This document shows positions 9,177 to 18,297 of a DNA stretch of 64,000 nt, piece after piece; position 1 is the first letter of the stretch; every line of letters begins with the position of its first letter. The stretch covers positions 2,287,571 through 2,351,570 of the forward strand of contig NZ_BSTX01000001.1 in assembly GCF_030269765.1 (NCBI RefSeq), read 5' to 3'. The notes under the pieces are model-generated. The model was not told the DNA's origin. It ran no database searches and worked only from the letters and a program-made list of their open reading frames with translations. The DNA is from Actinorhabdospora filicis (GTDB lineage: Bacteria > Actinomycetota > Actinomycetes > Mycobacteriales > Micromonosporaceae). Both the position numbers and the translations under genes were made by a program.

Positions 9177-9923
9177 CTACCCGCGCAGGAACCCGATCAG
9201 CTCGCCCTCGACCCGCTCCGGCGCTTCGAGCGTCGGCAGGTGACCGGCCCAGTCCAGGTCCAGCAGGCGCGCGTCGGGCAGGACCGCCACGAACGCGTCG
9301 GCGAGGTTTTGGAACAGCTCCAGGTCGTGCGCGCCCTTGACCACCAGGGTCGGCGCGGCGATGTCGGCGGGGCTGTACTCGTGCCTGATCGGCGCCACGT
9401 CCGCGCCGCCGACCTGGACGTCGAAGGCCCGGCGCTGCATGGCCGTGACCAGCTCGCGGGTCTCCGCGGAGGCCAGCGGGCCGACCCAGGTCGCCACGTT
9501 CAGCGCGACGGCGCCGTCGAGGTCACCGGCCTCGATGAGGGCCTCCTCGCGGTCGTCGAAGGCGATCACGTCGGGGGTCGGCTCGGCGAGGTCGCCGGCC
9601 GCGCACAGCAGCACCAGGCGGGAGACGCGCTCGGGGTAACGGGCGGCGAACTCCTGCGCGATGCGGCCGCCCCAGGAGGAGCCGACCACGGCGGTCTTCT
9701 CGATACCGAGCTCGTCCAGCAGGTCGCGGACGTCGTCGGCGTTGTTCCAGGGTTCCGTGGGGTACGGGGTGTCGCCGTAACCGCGGAAGTCGACGCGGAT
9801 CGCCTTGAAACCGGCGTCGACGAGGGGCTGCCATTGGGCCTGCCACATCCGGCGGTCGCAGACCCCGGAGTGGAGGAGGGTGACGGCGGGGCCGTCACCT
9901 GCCACATCATGAATGATCGTCAT
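9177..9923 (-). CDS. Alpha/beta-fold hydrolase
   Basis: A 248-residue hydrolase starting MTIIHDVAGDGPAVTLLHSG. The oxyanion-hole region is HSGVCDRRMW, the nucleophile elbow is VVGSSWGGRIA (Ser in GSSWGG), and the acid and His lie near the end (VVKGAHDLELF, DWAGHLPTLE). Substrate unknown. A GTG at 9959 is in frame and overlaps the stop of the upstream membrane-protein gene (GTGA) with AAGGA before it, so the true start may be 12 codons earlier. The ATG start is preferred because the fold begins there. It is co-transcribed with the 13-TM protein gene upstream. Confidence 0.8.
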   Translation of the reverse strand: MTIIHDVAGDGPAVTLLHSGVCDRRMWQAQWQPLVDAGFKAIRVDFRGYGDTPYPTEPWNNADDVRDLLDELGIEKTAVVGSSWGGRIAQEFAARYPERVSRLVLLCAAGDLAEPTPDVIAFDDREEALIEAGDLDGAVALNVATWVGPLASAETRELVTAMQRRAFDVQVGGADVAPIRHEYSPADIAAPTLVVKGAHDLELFQNLADAFVAVLPDARLLDLDWAGHLPTLEAPERVEGELIGFLRG

Positions 9924-9955
9924 CGCGGCCGACGGTAGCCCATCGTCGCGGCCGG

Positions 9956-11911
9956 TCACCAGTCCTTAGCGGGTTTGCCCGAGACGGGCAGGTCCGGCAG
10001 GAGCAGGACGGTGATTCCCAGCGAGGAATTGGCCGCCGCGAAATCTCCGACATACCGGGCCACATCGGCGTCGTTGGTGATGACCCGCAGTGGCGCCTTG
10101 GCCTGACGCAGCGTGACCTGCGTGAAGTATTTCACCGTCGCCGAGTCCTCGGTCAGCGGCGCGTGCGTGCCGACGATGTCGTCGCCCTTGACGCCGTAGG
10201 CGTTGTCGGCGACCAGGCCCATGTTCCGGTTCAGCATCGACATGACCAGGCTCGCCTGCTTGTTCTGCACGCCGGAGTCGGTGTACAGCAGCACCGAGGG
10301 GACGCCGTCGGTCAGCAGCCCGCGCCCGTCCAGGTACGCGAAGGCCGCGGCCATCCCGGAGTGGATGCGCCCGCTCGCCCACACCTGCCCCCAGCTGGTG
10401 TCCGAGCCGAGCAGGTGCTTGGCGGCGTTGTAGCGGGTCTTGGCGATCGGGACGGCCCCCACCAGCAGGACCGCGGCCACCGCCAGCGCCACCGCCGCGA
10501 CCCGGGGACGCCGCCACCGGAACCGGATCTTGGCCAGCGCGGGCGCGGCGGCGATGACCAGCAGCACCAGCAGCATTTGCGGCATCTTGTGGTAGTAGTA
10601 CGTCGGCGAGCCCATCGTGGCCGTGGTGTACAGGTACATCACCGCCGTCATCGCCCATCCGGCCGCGCACATCGCCAGCAGCACCTTCAGCCGCGGGCTG
10701 CGGCGCAGGACGCCCCACATGCCCACACCGGCCACAGCGGACAGTCCGAAGAGGAGCAGGGTCGGCACCGGCTGGATGAACCCGGTGGCCTGGAGCTGGG
10801 TGTCGGTCTTGAAGTCCTTCACCAGCCACACCACCGGCTGCACCAGCGCGATCCCGCCGAAGACCACCGCGCAGGCCACCGCCGCCTTCCAGTGGCGCTT
10901 CACGCGTCCCCAGCCGGTGACCAGGGCGGCCAGGACGCCGACGGCGGCCAGCGGCACGAAAAGCGTGTAGGTGAAGGTGATCCCGACCGAGAGGAGCCCG
11001 ATGGCCACGAACCATTCGGTGGCCGAGCGCGGCGCGCGGGCCAGGACCGCCACCAGGACCGCCAGGATCACGAAGGAGAAGATCTGCGCGTCGTAACCCG
11101 ACCAGATCATCACCGTGTAGTAGCCGGTGGACAGGAACGCCGTCACCGCCACCACCAGGAACGCCCGGCGCGGCCCGGCGATCTGCGGTCCGGCCACGTA
11201 TCGGGCCGCCCAGGCCACCGCCACGGTGAACATCGTGTAGCCGAAGACGGCGTAGATCCAGTACCGGTCGAGTTCGGCGAAGATCGAGCCGTGCCGCCCG
11301 CCGGTGACGATGGAGTCGATGAACGCGTAGAAGTAGTGGACGCCGGCGGGGTACTGCCGCAGCATCGCCGGTTCCACCGAGCCGTCGGCGGGCAGCATCG
11401 ACGGGTAGCCGCCCAGCCGCACGATCGCGTCGAAGAGGTTGGCGTGCCGGATCCGGTCGCCACCGGCCAGGACGTAGGCGAGGTCGCCGAATCCCTTGGC
11501 GCGCATGGCGGGCAGCGCCATCACCGCGGCGGCGAACAGGCCGCCGCCGAGCAGCGCGAGATCGGAGCCCAGGACGCGGCGCGGCAGCCGGGGCGTCCGG
11601 CCGGTGACCGCCGCGACCAGCACCAGGACGCTCAAAGTGGTCCCGCCGACCGGAATCGCCGCCAGCCCCCACGGCCACACCGTCGTGACCAGCCCGAAGA
11701 CCATCACCCCCGCGGCGAGCACCGCCAGCGCGGGCACCAGCCGGTCGACGAGCGTCCCGCCGATCCGCAGCAGCGACGCCGTCCCCAGCCACAGCAGGAC
11801 GAGCACGATCACGTCGGCGTGGACCAGGTGGGCCAGGACGGGCACGATCCAGGCGAGCGCGAGTCCGGCGAGGGCGCGCAGCAGTCGATTCACCGGGAAA
11901 TACACCCACAT
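9956..11911 (-). CDS. Large polytopic membrane protein, possible GT-C glycosyltransferase
   Basis: The protein has 651 residues and about 12-13 hydrophobic segments in the first 480, followed by a roughly 150-residue soluble C-terminal part (HSGMAAAFAYLDGRGLL, VLLYTDSGVQNKQAS). A long extracytoplasmic loop after the fourth or fifth segment carries FGDLAYVLAGGDRIRHANLF and LRQYPAGVHYFYAF. That layout resembles lipid-linked-sugar GT-C transferases such as arabinofuranosyltransferases, but I cannot point to a defining motif. The start is ATG 11911 (a TTG sits just before it). It is followed by, and overlaps, the hydrolase gene, and is divergent from a LuxR-type regulator. Confidence 0.6.
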   Translation of the reverse strand: MWVYFPVNRLLRALAGLALAWIVPVLAHLVHADVIVLVLLWLGTASLLRIGGTLVDRLVPALAVLAAGVMVFGLVTTVWPWGLAAIPVGGTTLSVLVLVAAVTGRTPRLPRRVLGSDLALLGGGLFAAAVMALPAMRAKGFGDLAYVLAGGDRIRHANLFDAIVRLGGYPSMLPADGSVEPAMLRQYPAGVHYFYAFIDSIVTGGRHGSIFAELDRYWIYAVFGYTMFTVAVAWAARYVAGPQIAGPRRAFLVVAVTAFLSTGYYTVMIWSGYDAQIFSFVILAVLVAVLARAPRSATEWFVAIGLLSVGITFTYTLFVPLAAVGVLAALVTGWGRVKRHWKAAVACAVVFGGIALVQPVVWLVKDFKTDTQLQATGFIQPVPTLLLFGLSAVAGVGMWGVLRRSPRLKVLLAMCAAGWAMTAVMYLYTTATMGSPTYYYHKMPQMLLVLLVIAAAPALAKIRFRWRRPRVAAVALAVAAVLLVGAVPIAKTRYNAAKHLLGSDTSWGQVWASGRIHSGMAAAFAYLDGRGLLTDGVPSVLLYTDSGVQNKQASLVMSMLNRNMGLVADNAYGVKGDDIVGTHAPLTEDSATVKYFTQVTLRQAKAPLRVITNDADVARYVGDFAAANSSLGITVLLLPDLPVSGKPAKDW

Positions 11912-12007
11912 CAAGGCGCTGGCCGGGCGGCGGGCGGATGAACGTGCGGTGACATTCGTCTATCGGGTCCGGATTTGCCTACGATGTCGGGGACGGGGAG
12001 GTGCCCG

Positions 12008-14548
12008 ATGCGGGACTGGCCACTGACCGGGCGGGACGCCGACATCACCGCGATCCTGGCGGCACGGGCCCGGCCCGGCTGCGCGGGCGTGGTAGTGGCG
12101 GGCGCGGCGGGACTGGGCAAGACGCGGCTGGCGAGGGAGGCGGCGCGGCGGCTGGGGAACGTGACGTGGGTGCGCGCCACGCGCGCGGCGGCGTCGATTC
12201 CGTTCGGCGCGGTCGCGCACTTAGCCGCGCCCGGGACGCGTCCGCTGGACCTGGTGCGCGCCGCGGCCGAGTGGGCCGCCGCGCGGGAGCGGCCGGTGCT
12301 CGGCGTGGACGACGCGCATCTGCTCGACGAGGGTTCGGCGGCGGTCGTCGCGCACCTGGTGACCACCGGGCTGGTGTTCGTGGTCCTCACCGTCCGCACC
12401 GGCGAGGCCCGCTCGGACGCGGTGACCGGCCTGTGGAAGGACGGTCTCTGCGAGCGGCTCGACCTGACGCGACTGTCCGAAGAGGACATCGACGGTCTCC
12501 TGCGCGCGGAGCTGGAGCTGGACGGCGAGGTCACCCTGGAGGCCGCCGCGCGGGAGTTCGCCCACCGCGCCGCCGACGGCAATCCGCTGGCGCTGCGGGA
12601 ACTGCTGTCGGCGGGCCGCTCCACCGGTGTGCTCACCCGCCGGTTCGGGGTGTGGCGGTGGACGGGGCCGCTGCGGGCGCCCGCCGAGGTCGCCGAGCTC
12701 ATCGCGGCCAACCTGCGCGAGCTGAGCGAGGGCGTCCGCGCGGCGGTGGAGCTGGTGGCCTGCGGTGAGCCGTTGCCGGCGGCGACGCTGACCGCGCTGG
12801 CCGAGCCCGACGCGGTGGACGAGGCCGTCGAGCGCGGGCTGATCACCGTGGAGCGCAGGGGATCGCGGCACTCGGTCCGCATCGCGCACCCGCTGTACGG
12901 CGAGCTGGTGCGGGCCGTCCTGCCGCCGCTGCGGGCCGCGGCGATCTGGCGGTCGCTGGCCTCGGCGGCCCTGGACGCGCCGCTGCGCCGCCACGACGAC
13001 ACGCTGCGCGCGGCACTGTGGCAAGTGGACGGTGGGCTGATCCTGCGGCCCGACATCGTGCTGCGCGGCGCGCAGCAGGCGGTCGGGCGCTCCGACCTGG
13101 TGCTCGCCGAGCGGCTGGCCAGGGCGGCGCGGCGGGCGGCGCCGGGTCCGGAGTCCGACCGGGTCCTCGGCGAGATCCTGGAGTACCGGGGCGCCGAGGC
13201 CGGGACGCTGCTGCCGGAGGAGCCGCCGGACGAGGAGCGCGGGCCGTGGGCGGTGGCGCGGGCGTCCACTTTGTACTGGGGCGCCGGGCGCGTCGCCGAC
13301 ACCCACGCCGCGCTCGACCTCGCCGGTGGCGACGACCTCGCCGAATCGACCCGGGTGTGGATCCTGCTGTTCGACGGGCGCTGCGCCGAGGCCGCCGCGC
13401 TGGCCCGGCGCGTCCTGGCGCGGCCGGACGTCCACCCGCAGGCCGCGATCTGGGCCGCCGCCTGCGGATCCAGCGCGCTGGCCTTCACCGGCGAGCACGC
13501 CGCGTCCCGCGCGATGCGCGAGCGCGGCACCGCCCTGGCCGAAGCGCTCCACGCCCAGCTGCCCTGGGGCGTGGTGCAGATGGGTTTCGGGGCCTGCTTC
13601 GCCGCCCTCGCCGGTGGCGACCTCGCCGAGGGATGGGCGGTCGCCGAGGCCGGTCACCGCCGGGCCGTGGCCGACCGCACGCCCCTGATGGCGGGCGGCT
13701 TCGCGGCCTTCCGGGGCCTCATCGAGAACGCCCGGGGCGTGTACGGGCGCTCCGACGCGACCCTGCGCGAGGCGGTGGCGATCCTTGAGGACAACGACAC
13801 CTTCCGCTTCGTGCGCGGCTGCCTGACCGCGCTGGCCGAATCGGCCGCCGTCACCGGGCGTCCCGGCACCGCCGACGAGTGGGCGGCGCGGGCGGCGGCG
13901 ATGCCCGGCGGCTGGAACCGGCTCCTGGAGCCCTGGCGGCTGCTGTCGCGGGCGTGGCTGGCGCACGCGCACGGCGAGAACCCGCTGCCGCACGCGGCGT
14001 CCGCGCTGGCCCTGGCCCGCGAGCTGGGCCTGCCGACGGTCGAGGCGCAGGCCGCCTACGCCACCGTCCGGCTGGGCGGGACGGTCCGCGAGCTGCCGGA
14101 CGCCGGGGACGCGCCGCTGCCGCCGGTGCTCGCCGCCGCCCGCGAGGCCCTGGCCGGGGACGACCCGGCCGCCCTCACCGGGGCCGCCGACGGATTCGCG
14201 CGGCTCGGGATGCCCCTGCACGCCGCCGAGCTGCACGCCACCGCCGCCCGGCGCCTGCGCGGCGGCGGACGGCGGGCCGCGGCCGCGCTGGCGTCCGAAC
14301 GGGCCGCCGCCCTGCGCGCGGAGTGCGGGGACGTCCGCACGCCCCTGCTGGCCGAGGACGCCGCCGTCCTGTCCCGCCGGGAACGCGAGATCGCGCTGCT
14401 GGCGGTGAAGCTGCGCAGCAAGGAGATCGCCGCCGAACTGGGCCTGAGCGTGAACACCGTGCATAACAACCTCGCCCGCGCCTACGTGAAACTCGGCGTG
14501 TCCGGCCGCGACGAGCTGCGGCGGCTGTGGGCCGAGCGAGGGTGGTGA
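12008..14548 (+). CDS. Large ATP-binding LuxR-family (LAL/MalT-type) regulator
   Basis: An 846-residue STAND regulator. Walker A is GAAGLGKTRLA near residue 40 and Walker B is VLGVDDAHLLDE near 100. The middle is TPR-like, and the last 65 residues are the LuxR helix-turn-helix (LSRREREIALLAVKLRSKEI, then AAELGLSVNTVHNNLARAY). Members sense a ligand through the central domain and activate nearby or distant operons. I chose ATG 12008 because GGGGAGG lies 6-7 bases upstream; the frame extends 11 codons further without such a site. It is divergent from the 13-TM gene, 96 bp away, which could be a target. Confidence 0.88.
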   Translation: MRDWPLTGRDADITAILAARARPGCAGVVVAGAAGLGKTRLAREAARRLGNVTWVRATRAAASIPFGAVAHLAAPGTRPLDLVRAAAEWAAARERPVLGVDDAHLLDEGSAAVVAHLVTTGLVFVVLTVRTGEARSDAVTGLWKDGLCERLDLTRLSEEDIDGLLRAELELDGEVTLEAAAREFAHRAADGNPLALRELLSAGRSTGVLTRRFGVWRWTGPLRAPAEVAELIAANLRELSEGVRAAVELVACGEPLPAATLTALAEPDAVDEAVERGLITVERRGSRHSVRIAHPLYGELVRAVLPPLRAAAIWRSLASAALDAPLRRHDDTLRAALWQVDGGLILRPDIVLRGAQQAVGRSDLVLAERLARAARRAAPGPESDRVLGEILEYRGAEAGTLLPEEPPDEERGPWAVARASTLYWGAGRVADTHAALDLAGGDDLAESTRVWILLFDGRCAEAAALARRVLARPDVHPQAAIWAAACGSSALAFTGEHAASRAMRERGTALAEALHAQLPWGVVQMGFGACFAALAGGDLAEGWAVAEAGHRRAVADRTPLMAGGFAAFRGLIENARGVYGRSDATLREAVAILEDNDTFRFVRGCLTALAESAAVTGRPGTADEWAARAAAMPGGWNRLLEPWRLLSRAWLAHAHGENPLPHAASALALARELGLPTVEAQAAYATVRLGGTVRELPDAGDAPLPPVLAAAREALAGDDPAALTGAADGFARLGMPLHAAELHATAARRLRGGGRRAAAALASERAAALRAECGDVRTPLLAEDAAVLSRREREIALLAVKLRSKEIAAELGLSVNTVHNNLARAYVKLGVSGRDELRRLWAERGW

Positions 14549-14599
14549 CCGTCCCACGCGCGCGCCGGTTTTGTCCCCCGCGACCCGCCCCGGTTTAGG

Positions 14600-15565
14600 A
14601 TGAGCCGTCCCATCGACCACCGGGAGAACACCATCACCGCCGCGATCGAAGCCTCAACACTCGAACCGGGCAGCGCCCCGGAGGACGCGCGCCGCTTCGG
14701 CGCCCTCGACCGGGCGGGCGGGTGGGGACTCGCGCTGCTCGTGGCCAGGAGCGTCTTCCTCGAAGAGCTCCCGGACGGGCCCACCGACCGGGTGAGCGCC
14801 GAGGAGTTCGCCGAGCTCGCCGGCATCGGCGCCGACCGCGTGGTGCGCCACTACCTGGCCTGGCAGGAGGCCGCCGAGGCGGGCGTCGTCCCGGCCGCGG
14901 AGGAGCTGAGCCGCGAGCGGGAGATCGAGTTCCCGCCGGCCGAGTGGTGGGCCGGGTTCTTCCGGCTGGCCGTGGAGGCCCCCGAACCCGAGGCCGCGCC
15001 CGTCGCGGTGGCCGAGCCCGAGCCGGTGATCGAGCCGGAGCCGGTGGCCGACGAGGCGCCCGCCCCCGTCGAGGTGCCGCGCCAGCTCGTCCTGGACCGG
15101 GTGGTGCACGACCCCGAGCTGCGCGCCGACCTGGCCCGCGAGGTCGCCGCCACGCCCGAGCTGCGCGACGCCGTCATCGCCGAGAAGGCCCGCAGCAGCC
15201 GCGTGGAGTTCCTCCAGACGATCGCCGACAGCCAGACCTACCGGGTGAGCAAGACGCAGGAGGTGCCGCTGCCCGACGACGTCCGCGCCGTCGCCGCCCA
15301 GCAGCTCGCCATCGCCGAGGCGCCCGACGCCACCCCCGAGATGGTCAACGCCGCCTTCAAGACCGTGCGCGGCCTGCTCACCGAGACCATCGAGGCCGAA
15401 CCGGCCGTGCACGCCCAGCAGCAGCGCGAGAAGCTGCGGCGGGCCATCAAGACCACCACCGCCCGCGTCGAGGGGCTGCCCGCGGCCGGGCCGGTCATCG
15501 ACGAGGAGCTGCTGGCCGAGATCCGGCTGCTGGTCCACAAGCTGTCGGCGGTGATGGGGGCCTAA
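14600..15565 (+). CDS. Uncharacterised protein with acidic Pro/Glu-rich middle
   Basis: The protein has 321 residues and I do not recognise it. Residues 25-105 look like a helical module (GLALLVARSVFLEELPDG, AELAGIGADRVVRHYLAW) that could be DNA-binding. Residues 125-155 are an E/P/A-rich linker. A second helical part follows (AEKARSSRVEFLQTIADSQ and, near the end, EELLAEIRLLVHKLSAVMG). No signal peptide or membrane segment. The ATG is used although no ribosome site precedes it; instead GGGAG lies 6 bases before an ATC codon at 14634, and tttaggat at the ATG could be a -10 element, so the true start is unsure. Confidence 0.6.
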   Translation: MSRPIDHRENTITAAIEASTLEPGSAPEDARRFGALDRAGGWGLALLVARSVFLEELPDGPTDRVSAEEFAELAGIGADRVVRHYLAWQEAAEAGVVPAAEELSREREIEFPPAEWWAGFFRLAVEAPEPEAAPVAVAEPEPVIEPEPVADEAPAPVEVPRQLVLDRVVHDPELRADLAREVAATPELRDAVIAEKARSSRVEFLQTIADSQTYRVSKTQEVPLPDDVRAVAAQQLAIAEAPDATPEMVNAAFKTVRGLLTETIEAEPAVHAQQQREKLRRAIKTTTARVEGLPAAGPVIDEELLAEIRLLVHKLSAVMGA

Positions 15566-15712
15566 CGGCACCTTCGGCCGAGTCAACGCGATTGACCTAT
15601 CGCCGTCCCGCCCGCCGCGCCTACCTTCGGGATAGCGGATCGAGGCGACGGCGAGCCGCCCCGTCAGGCCCGTCACCTCATTCCGCCATCCCGCAGATAG
15701 GGGGGCGGGATC

Positions 15713-15748
15713 AACGCCGCCGGTTCCGCACATGGAACCGGCGGCGTT
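15713..15748. terminator. Perfect 15-bp terminator hairpin
   Basis: Arms 15713-15727 and 15734-15748 pair perfectly around gcacat. The site is about 150 bp past the preceding gene and 46 bp before the next, so it could also act as a leader hairpin. Confidence 0.7.
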
Positions 15749-15794
15749 TCGCGTGCGCGGCTTCGGGGAATCAACCCGTGGGAAGGAGTACCCC

Positions 15795-16340
15795 ATGTCA
15801 CCCACGCTCATCCTGGTACTGGTTCTGGTCGCGGTCGCCGCGATCGGGCTGGTCGTCTGGTACCTGGCCCGCCAGAACAACATGAAGCGCCGCTACGGCC
15901 CCGAGTACGAGCGCCTGGTCGCCGGGTTCGGCCGCAAGGCCGCCGACCGCGAGCTGCGCGATCGCGAGCGCCGTCACGCCGAGCTGGACCTGCGTGAGGT
16001 CCCCGAGGACCGCAGGACCGACTACATCAACCGGTGGCGGCAGGTCGAGACGTCCTTCGTGGACGCGCCCGAGGCAGCCGTCCGCAAGGGCGAGGAGATC
16101 ATCAACCGGGTCATCGCCGAGATCGGATACCCGATGAACGACGAGGACGAGACGCTCGCCCAGCTGTCGGTGGACCACCCGCGCACCCTCAGCGGCTTCC
16201 GCGACGCCCGCGCGCTGACCCGCCCGGGCCGGCACGGCATGGCCTCGACCGAGGAACTGCGCCAGGCCCTGGTGCAGCAGCGCGCCCTGGTCGCCGAACT
16301 GCTCGACAGCAAGGCCGAAGCCGGGAGGACCCATGCCTGA
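15795..16340 (+). CDS. Membrane-anchored protein with RW-x-SFVD-P-x-AV domain
   Basis: A 181-residue protein. One N-terminal membrane helix (LILVLVLVAVAAIGLVVWYL) is followed by a charged helical cytoplasmic part: KRRYGPEYERLV, many E/R residues, then a domain starting INRWRQVETSFVDAPEAAV and closing STEELRQALVQQRALVAELL. GGAAGGAG lies 7 bases before the ATG; an upstream in-frame extension has none. The next gene overlaps by 8 bases and repeats the same domain without the membrane helix. Similar pairs occur in other actinobacteria from memory; function unknown, perhaps a membrane-tethered partner of its neighbour. Confidence 0.8.
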   Translation: MSPTLILVLVLVAVAAIGLVVWYLARQNNMKRRYGPEYERLVAGFGRKAADRELRDRERRHAELDLREVPEDRRTDYINRWRQVETSFVDAPEAAVRKGEEIINRVIAEIGYPMNDEDETLAQLSVDHPRTLSGFRDARALTRPGRHGMASTEELRQALVQQRALVAELLDSKAEAGRTHA

Positions 16341-16908
16341 GCCCGAGCGCATCGCCGCCGAACAGCGGATCATGGAGGCCGAGAAGGCCCACAACCGCGT
16401 CAACGACGACGAAGTGGCCGCGACCGCCGAGGTCAAGCCCACCAATGAGCCGGAACGTCCGCCCGCGCCCGCCGACTTCGACCACGGCCCGGACGACGAC
16501 CACGCCTTCCACAACGAGTTCACCGACGAGGCCGTCGCCGAGCGCGAGTCGCGCATCGAGGACGATCACCCGGACGCCGACGATCACCCCGACGACGAGC
16601 CGGGCGTGTACCGCTCCGGCGTCGCCCACGGCGAGTCTCTGGCCACCTCCAACGGCGAGGGACTGTGGCCCGCCGGGCTCCAGGACGCGCTGACCAAGCG
16701 CTGGCAGGACGTCCACCTCAGCTTCGTGGACGATCCCAAGAGCGCCGTCGACCAGGCCCTGTCCATCGTGGACGACGCCGTCCGCGCCCTCACCTCGCGC
16801 CTGGCGGCCCGCCGCCGCGAGCTGGGCGAGCTCGGCGAGGCCGATACCGAGGAGCTGCGGCAGGCCGTCCAGCGCTGCCACGCGCTCTTCGACGAACTCG
16901 TCCATTAG
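16333..16908 (+). CDS. Soluble paralogue with the same RW-x-SFVD-P-x-AV domain
   Basis: A 191-residue acidic protein, with no membrane segment. The N-terminal half is disordered-looking and Asp/Glu/His-rich (DDDHAFHNEFTDEAVAE, DDHPDADDHPDDE). The C-terminal half starts TKRWQDVHLSFVDDPKSAV and ends DTEELRQAVQRCHALFDELV, matching the domain of the preceding gene nearly motif by motif. The genes overlap by 8 bases and must be co-translated. An acidic His/Asp stretch could bind divalent metal, but that is only inference. Confidence 0.8.
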   Translation: MPEPERIAAEQRIMEAEKAHNRVNDDEVAATAEVKPTNEPERPPAPADFDHGPDDDHAFHNEFTDEAVAERESRIEDDHPDADDHPDDEPGVYRSGVAHGESLATSNGEGLWPAGLQDALTKRWQDVHLSFVDDPKSAVDQALSIVDDAVRALTSRLAARRRELGELGEADTEELRQAVQRCHALFDELVH

Positions 16909-16983
16909 TGGCCCGCGTCACCCGCGGAACCTTCGTCCTCCCCGTGGCCTCTTCCCGTCGACACCTCTTCGGGAAGGGGCCAC

Positions 16984-18297
16984 ATGTCATCTCTCAAGGA
17001 CTCCGGCCGCGCCGCCTCGCTGCCGGTCGCCGCCGTCCTGGCCGCCGACGCGGCCCTGCACCTCTACTGGACCACCGGGGCGACCTGGCCGGCCGGTGAC
17101 GACCGGACGCTGTCCACCGCCGTCCTCGGGTTCGTCGCGCCGTTCACGCCGCCGGTGCTGATCCCCTTGGCGCTCATGCTCTCCGGCGCGGCGTTCGTGG
17201 CGTGGAAGGCCGCGCGCAGCCCGCGGACGGTCTACCGGCTGGGCGCCCTCGTCGTCGCCCTCGGCCTGGCCGCGCAGGTCCCGGTGCGGATCGGCTGGGC
17301 CTTCAGCGGCACCGGCCTGTTCCGTACCTTGAACATCGCGCTGTACCTGCCGCTGTGCGCGGTCCTGGCGGTGTGCGCGCTGATCGTGGCGCGGCCGAAG
17401 TGGCCGGGCCGGGCGGCGGTGGCCGCGGTGGCCGCGCTCTCGAGCGTCCTGGCGCTGCTGGCGTACACGCCGATGGCCGCCGCCTCCGCCGAGGCCCGCG
17501 ACTCCTATGTGGACACATCGGTCGCGCGCTTCCACTACACCCGCGCCGGGAGCGGACCGGCGCTGGTGCTGGTCTCGGCGGGCATGTCGAGCACGTTCTC
17601 CTGGTCCCCGCAGGCCGCGGCCCTGTCGGCGACCCGCACGGTCTACGTGGTGGACCTGCCCGGCCAGGGCTACACCGAGCTGCGCGACCCCGGTTTCGCC
17701 TACGACCTCCCGGCCATGGACGCCGCCCTCTCGGCCTTCCTGGACGCGCTGGGCCTGTCGCGCGTGGACCTCGGCGGCCACTCCTGGAGCGGCGGCTGGA
17801 GCCTCTACTTCGCCCAGCGCCACCCCGAACGCGTCGGGCGGCTGGTCCTGCTGGCGCCCTCCGGCCTCGACGAGCCCGACTCCTTCAGCTGGGAGATCCT
17901 GAAGAAGCCGGTGCTCGGCGAGCTCATCGTCAAGTTCGCCTACACCGAGGACGCCATGGGCGATGCCGTCGCGGCGATGTTCGCCCGCACCGAGCCGGGC
18001 CCGCAGATCGCCGCCGCCTGGTGGGATCCGCTGCGGCTGCCGGAGAACCGCCGCTCGATCTGGCTGCTGGAGCGCAATCTGGACTGGCGGCTCACCCAGG
18101 AGGCCATGCCCGCCACGAACACGCCGGTGCTGGTGCTGTGGGGCGGCGAGGACACCGTCCTGCCGGTGGCGCAGGCCGCGCGCTTCGGCGAGCTGCTCCC
18201 GTCGGCCACCGTCACCGTCGTCCCCGGCTGCGGGCACGCGATCACCCTGGACTGCCCGGCCGAGACGAACGCGGCCATGGCAGCCTTCCTGGCATGA
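16984..18297 (+). CDS. DUF3995-like membrane domain fused to alpha/beta hydrolase
   Basis: A 437-residue fusion. Residues 1-150 form four membrane helices (AVLAADAALHLYWTTG, TPPVLIPLALMLSG and so on) like the DUF3995 family. Residues 175-437 are an alpha/beta hydrolase with HYTRAGSGPALVLVSAG, nucleophile elbow GGHSWSGGWS, acid in LVLWGGEDTVLP and His in VPGCGHAI. The hydrolase should sit on one membrane face next to its anchor. GGGAAGGGG precedes the ATG. The stop overlaps the ATG of the sigma factor (ATGA), starting a three-gene coupled operon. Confidence 0.85.
   Translation: MSSLKDSGRAASLPVAAVLAADAALHLYWTTGATWPAGDDRTLSTAVLGFVAPFTPPVLIPLALMLSGAAFVAWKAARSPRTVYRLGALVVALGLAAQVPVRIGWAFSGTGLFRTLNIALYLPLCAVLAVCALIVARPKWPGRAAVAAVAALSSVLALLAYTPMAAASAEARDSYVDTSVARFHYTRAGSGPALVLVSAGMSSTFSWSPQAAALSATRTVYVVDLPGQGYTELRDPGFAYDLPAMDAALSAFLDALGLSRVDLGGHSWSGGWSLYFAQRHPERVGRLVLLAPSGLDEPDSFSWEILKKPVLGELIVKFAYTEDAMGDAVAAMFARTEPGPQIAAAWWDPLRLPENRRSIWLLERNLDWRLTQEAMPATNTPVLVLWGGEDTVLPVAQAARFGELLPSATVTVVPGCGHAITLDCPAETNAAMAAFLA

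Noticed and set aside
10163..11941. Plus-strand frame of 592 residues
   Set aside because: It is antisense to the polytopic membrane protein, whose hydrophobic helices and gene coupling are convincing.
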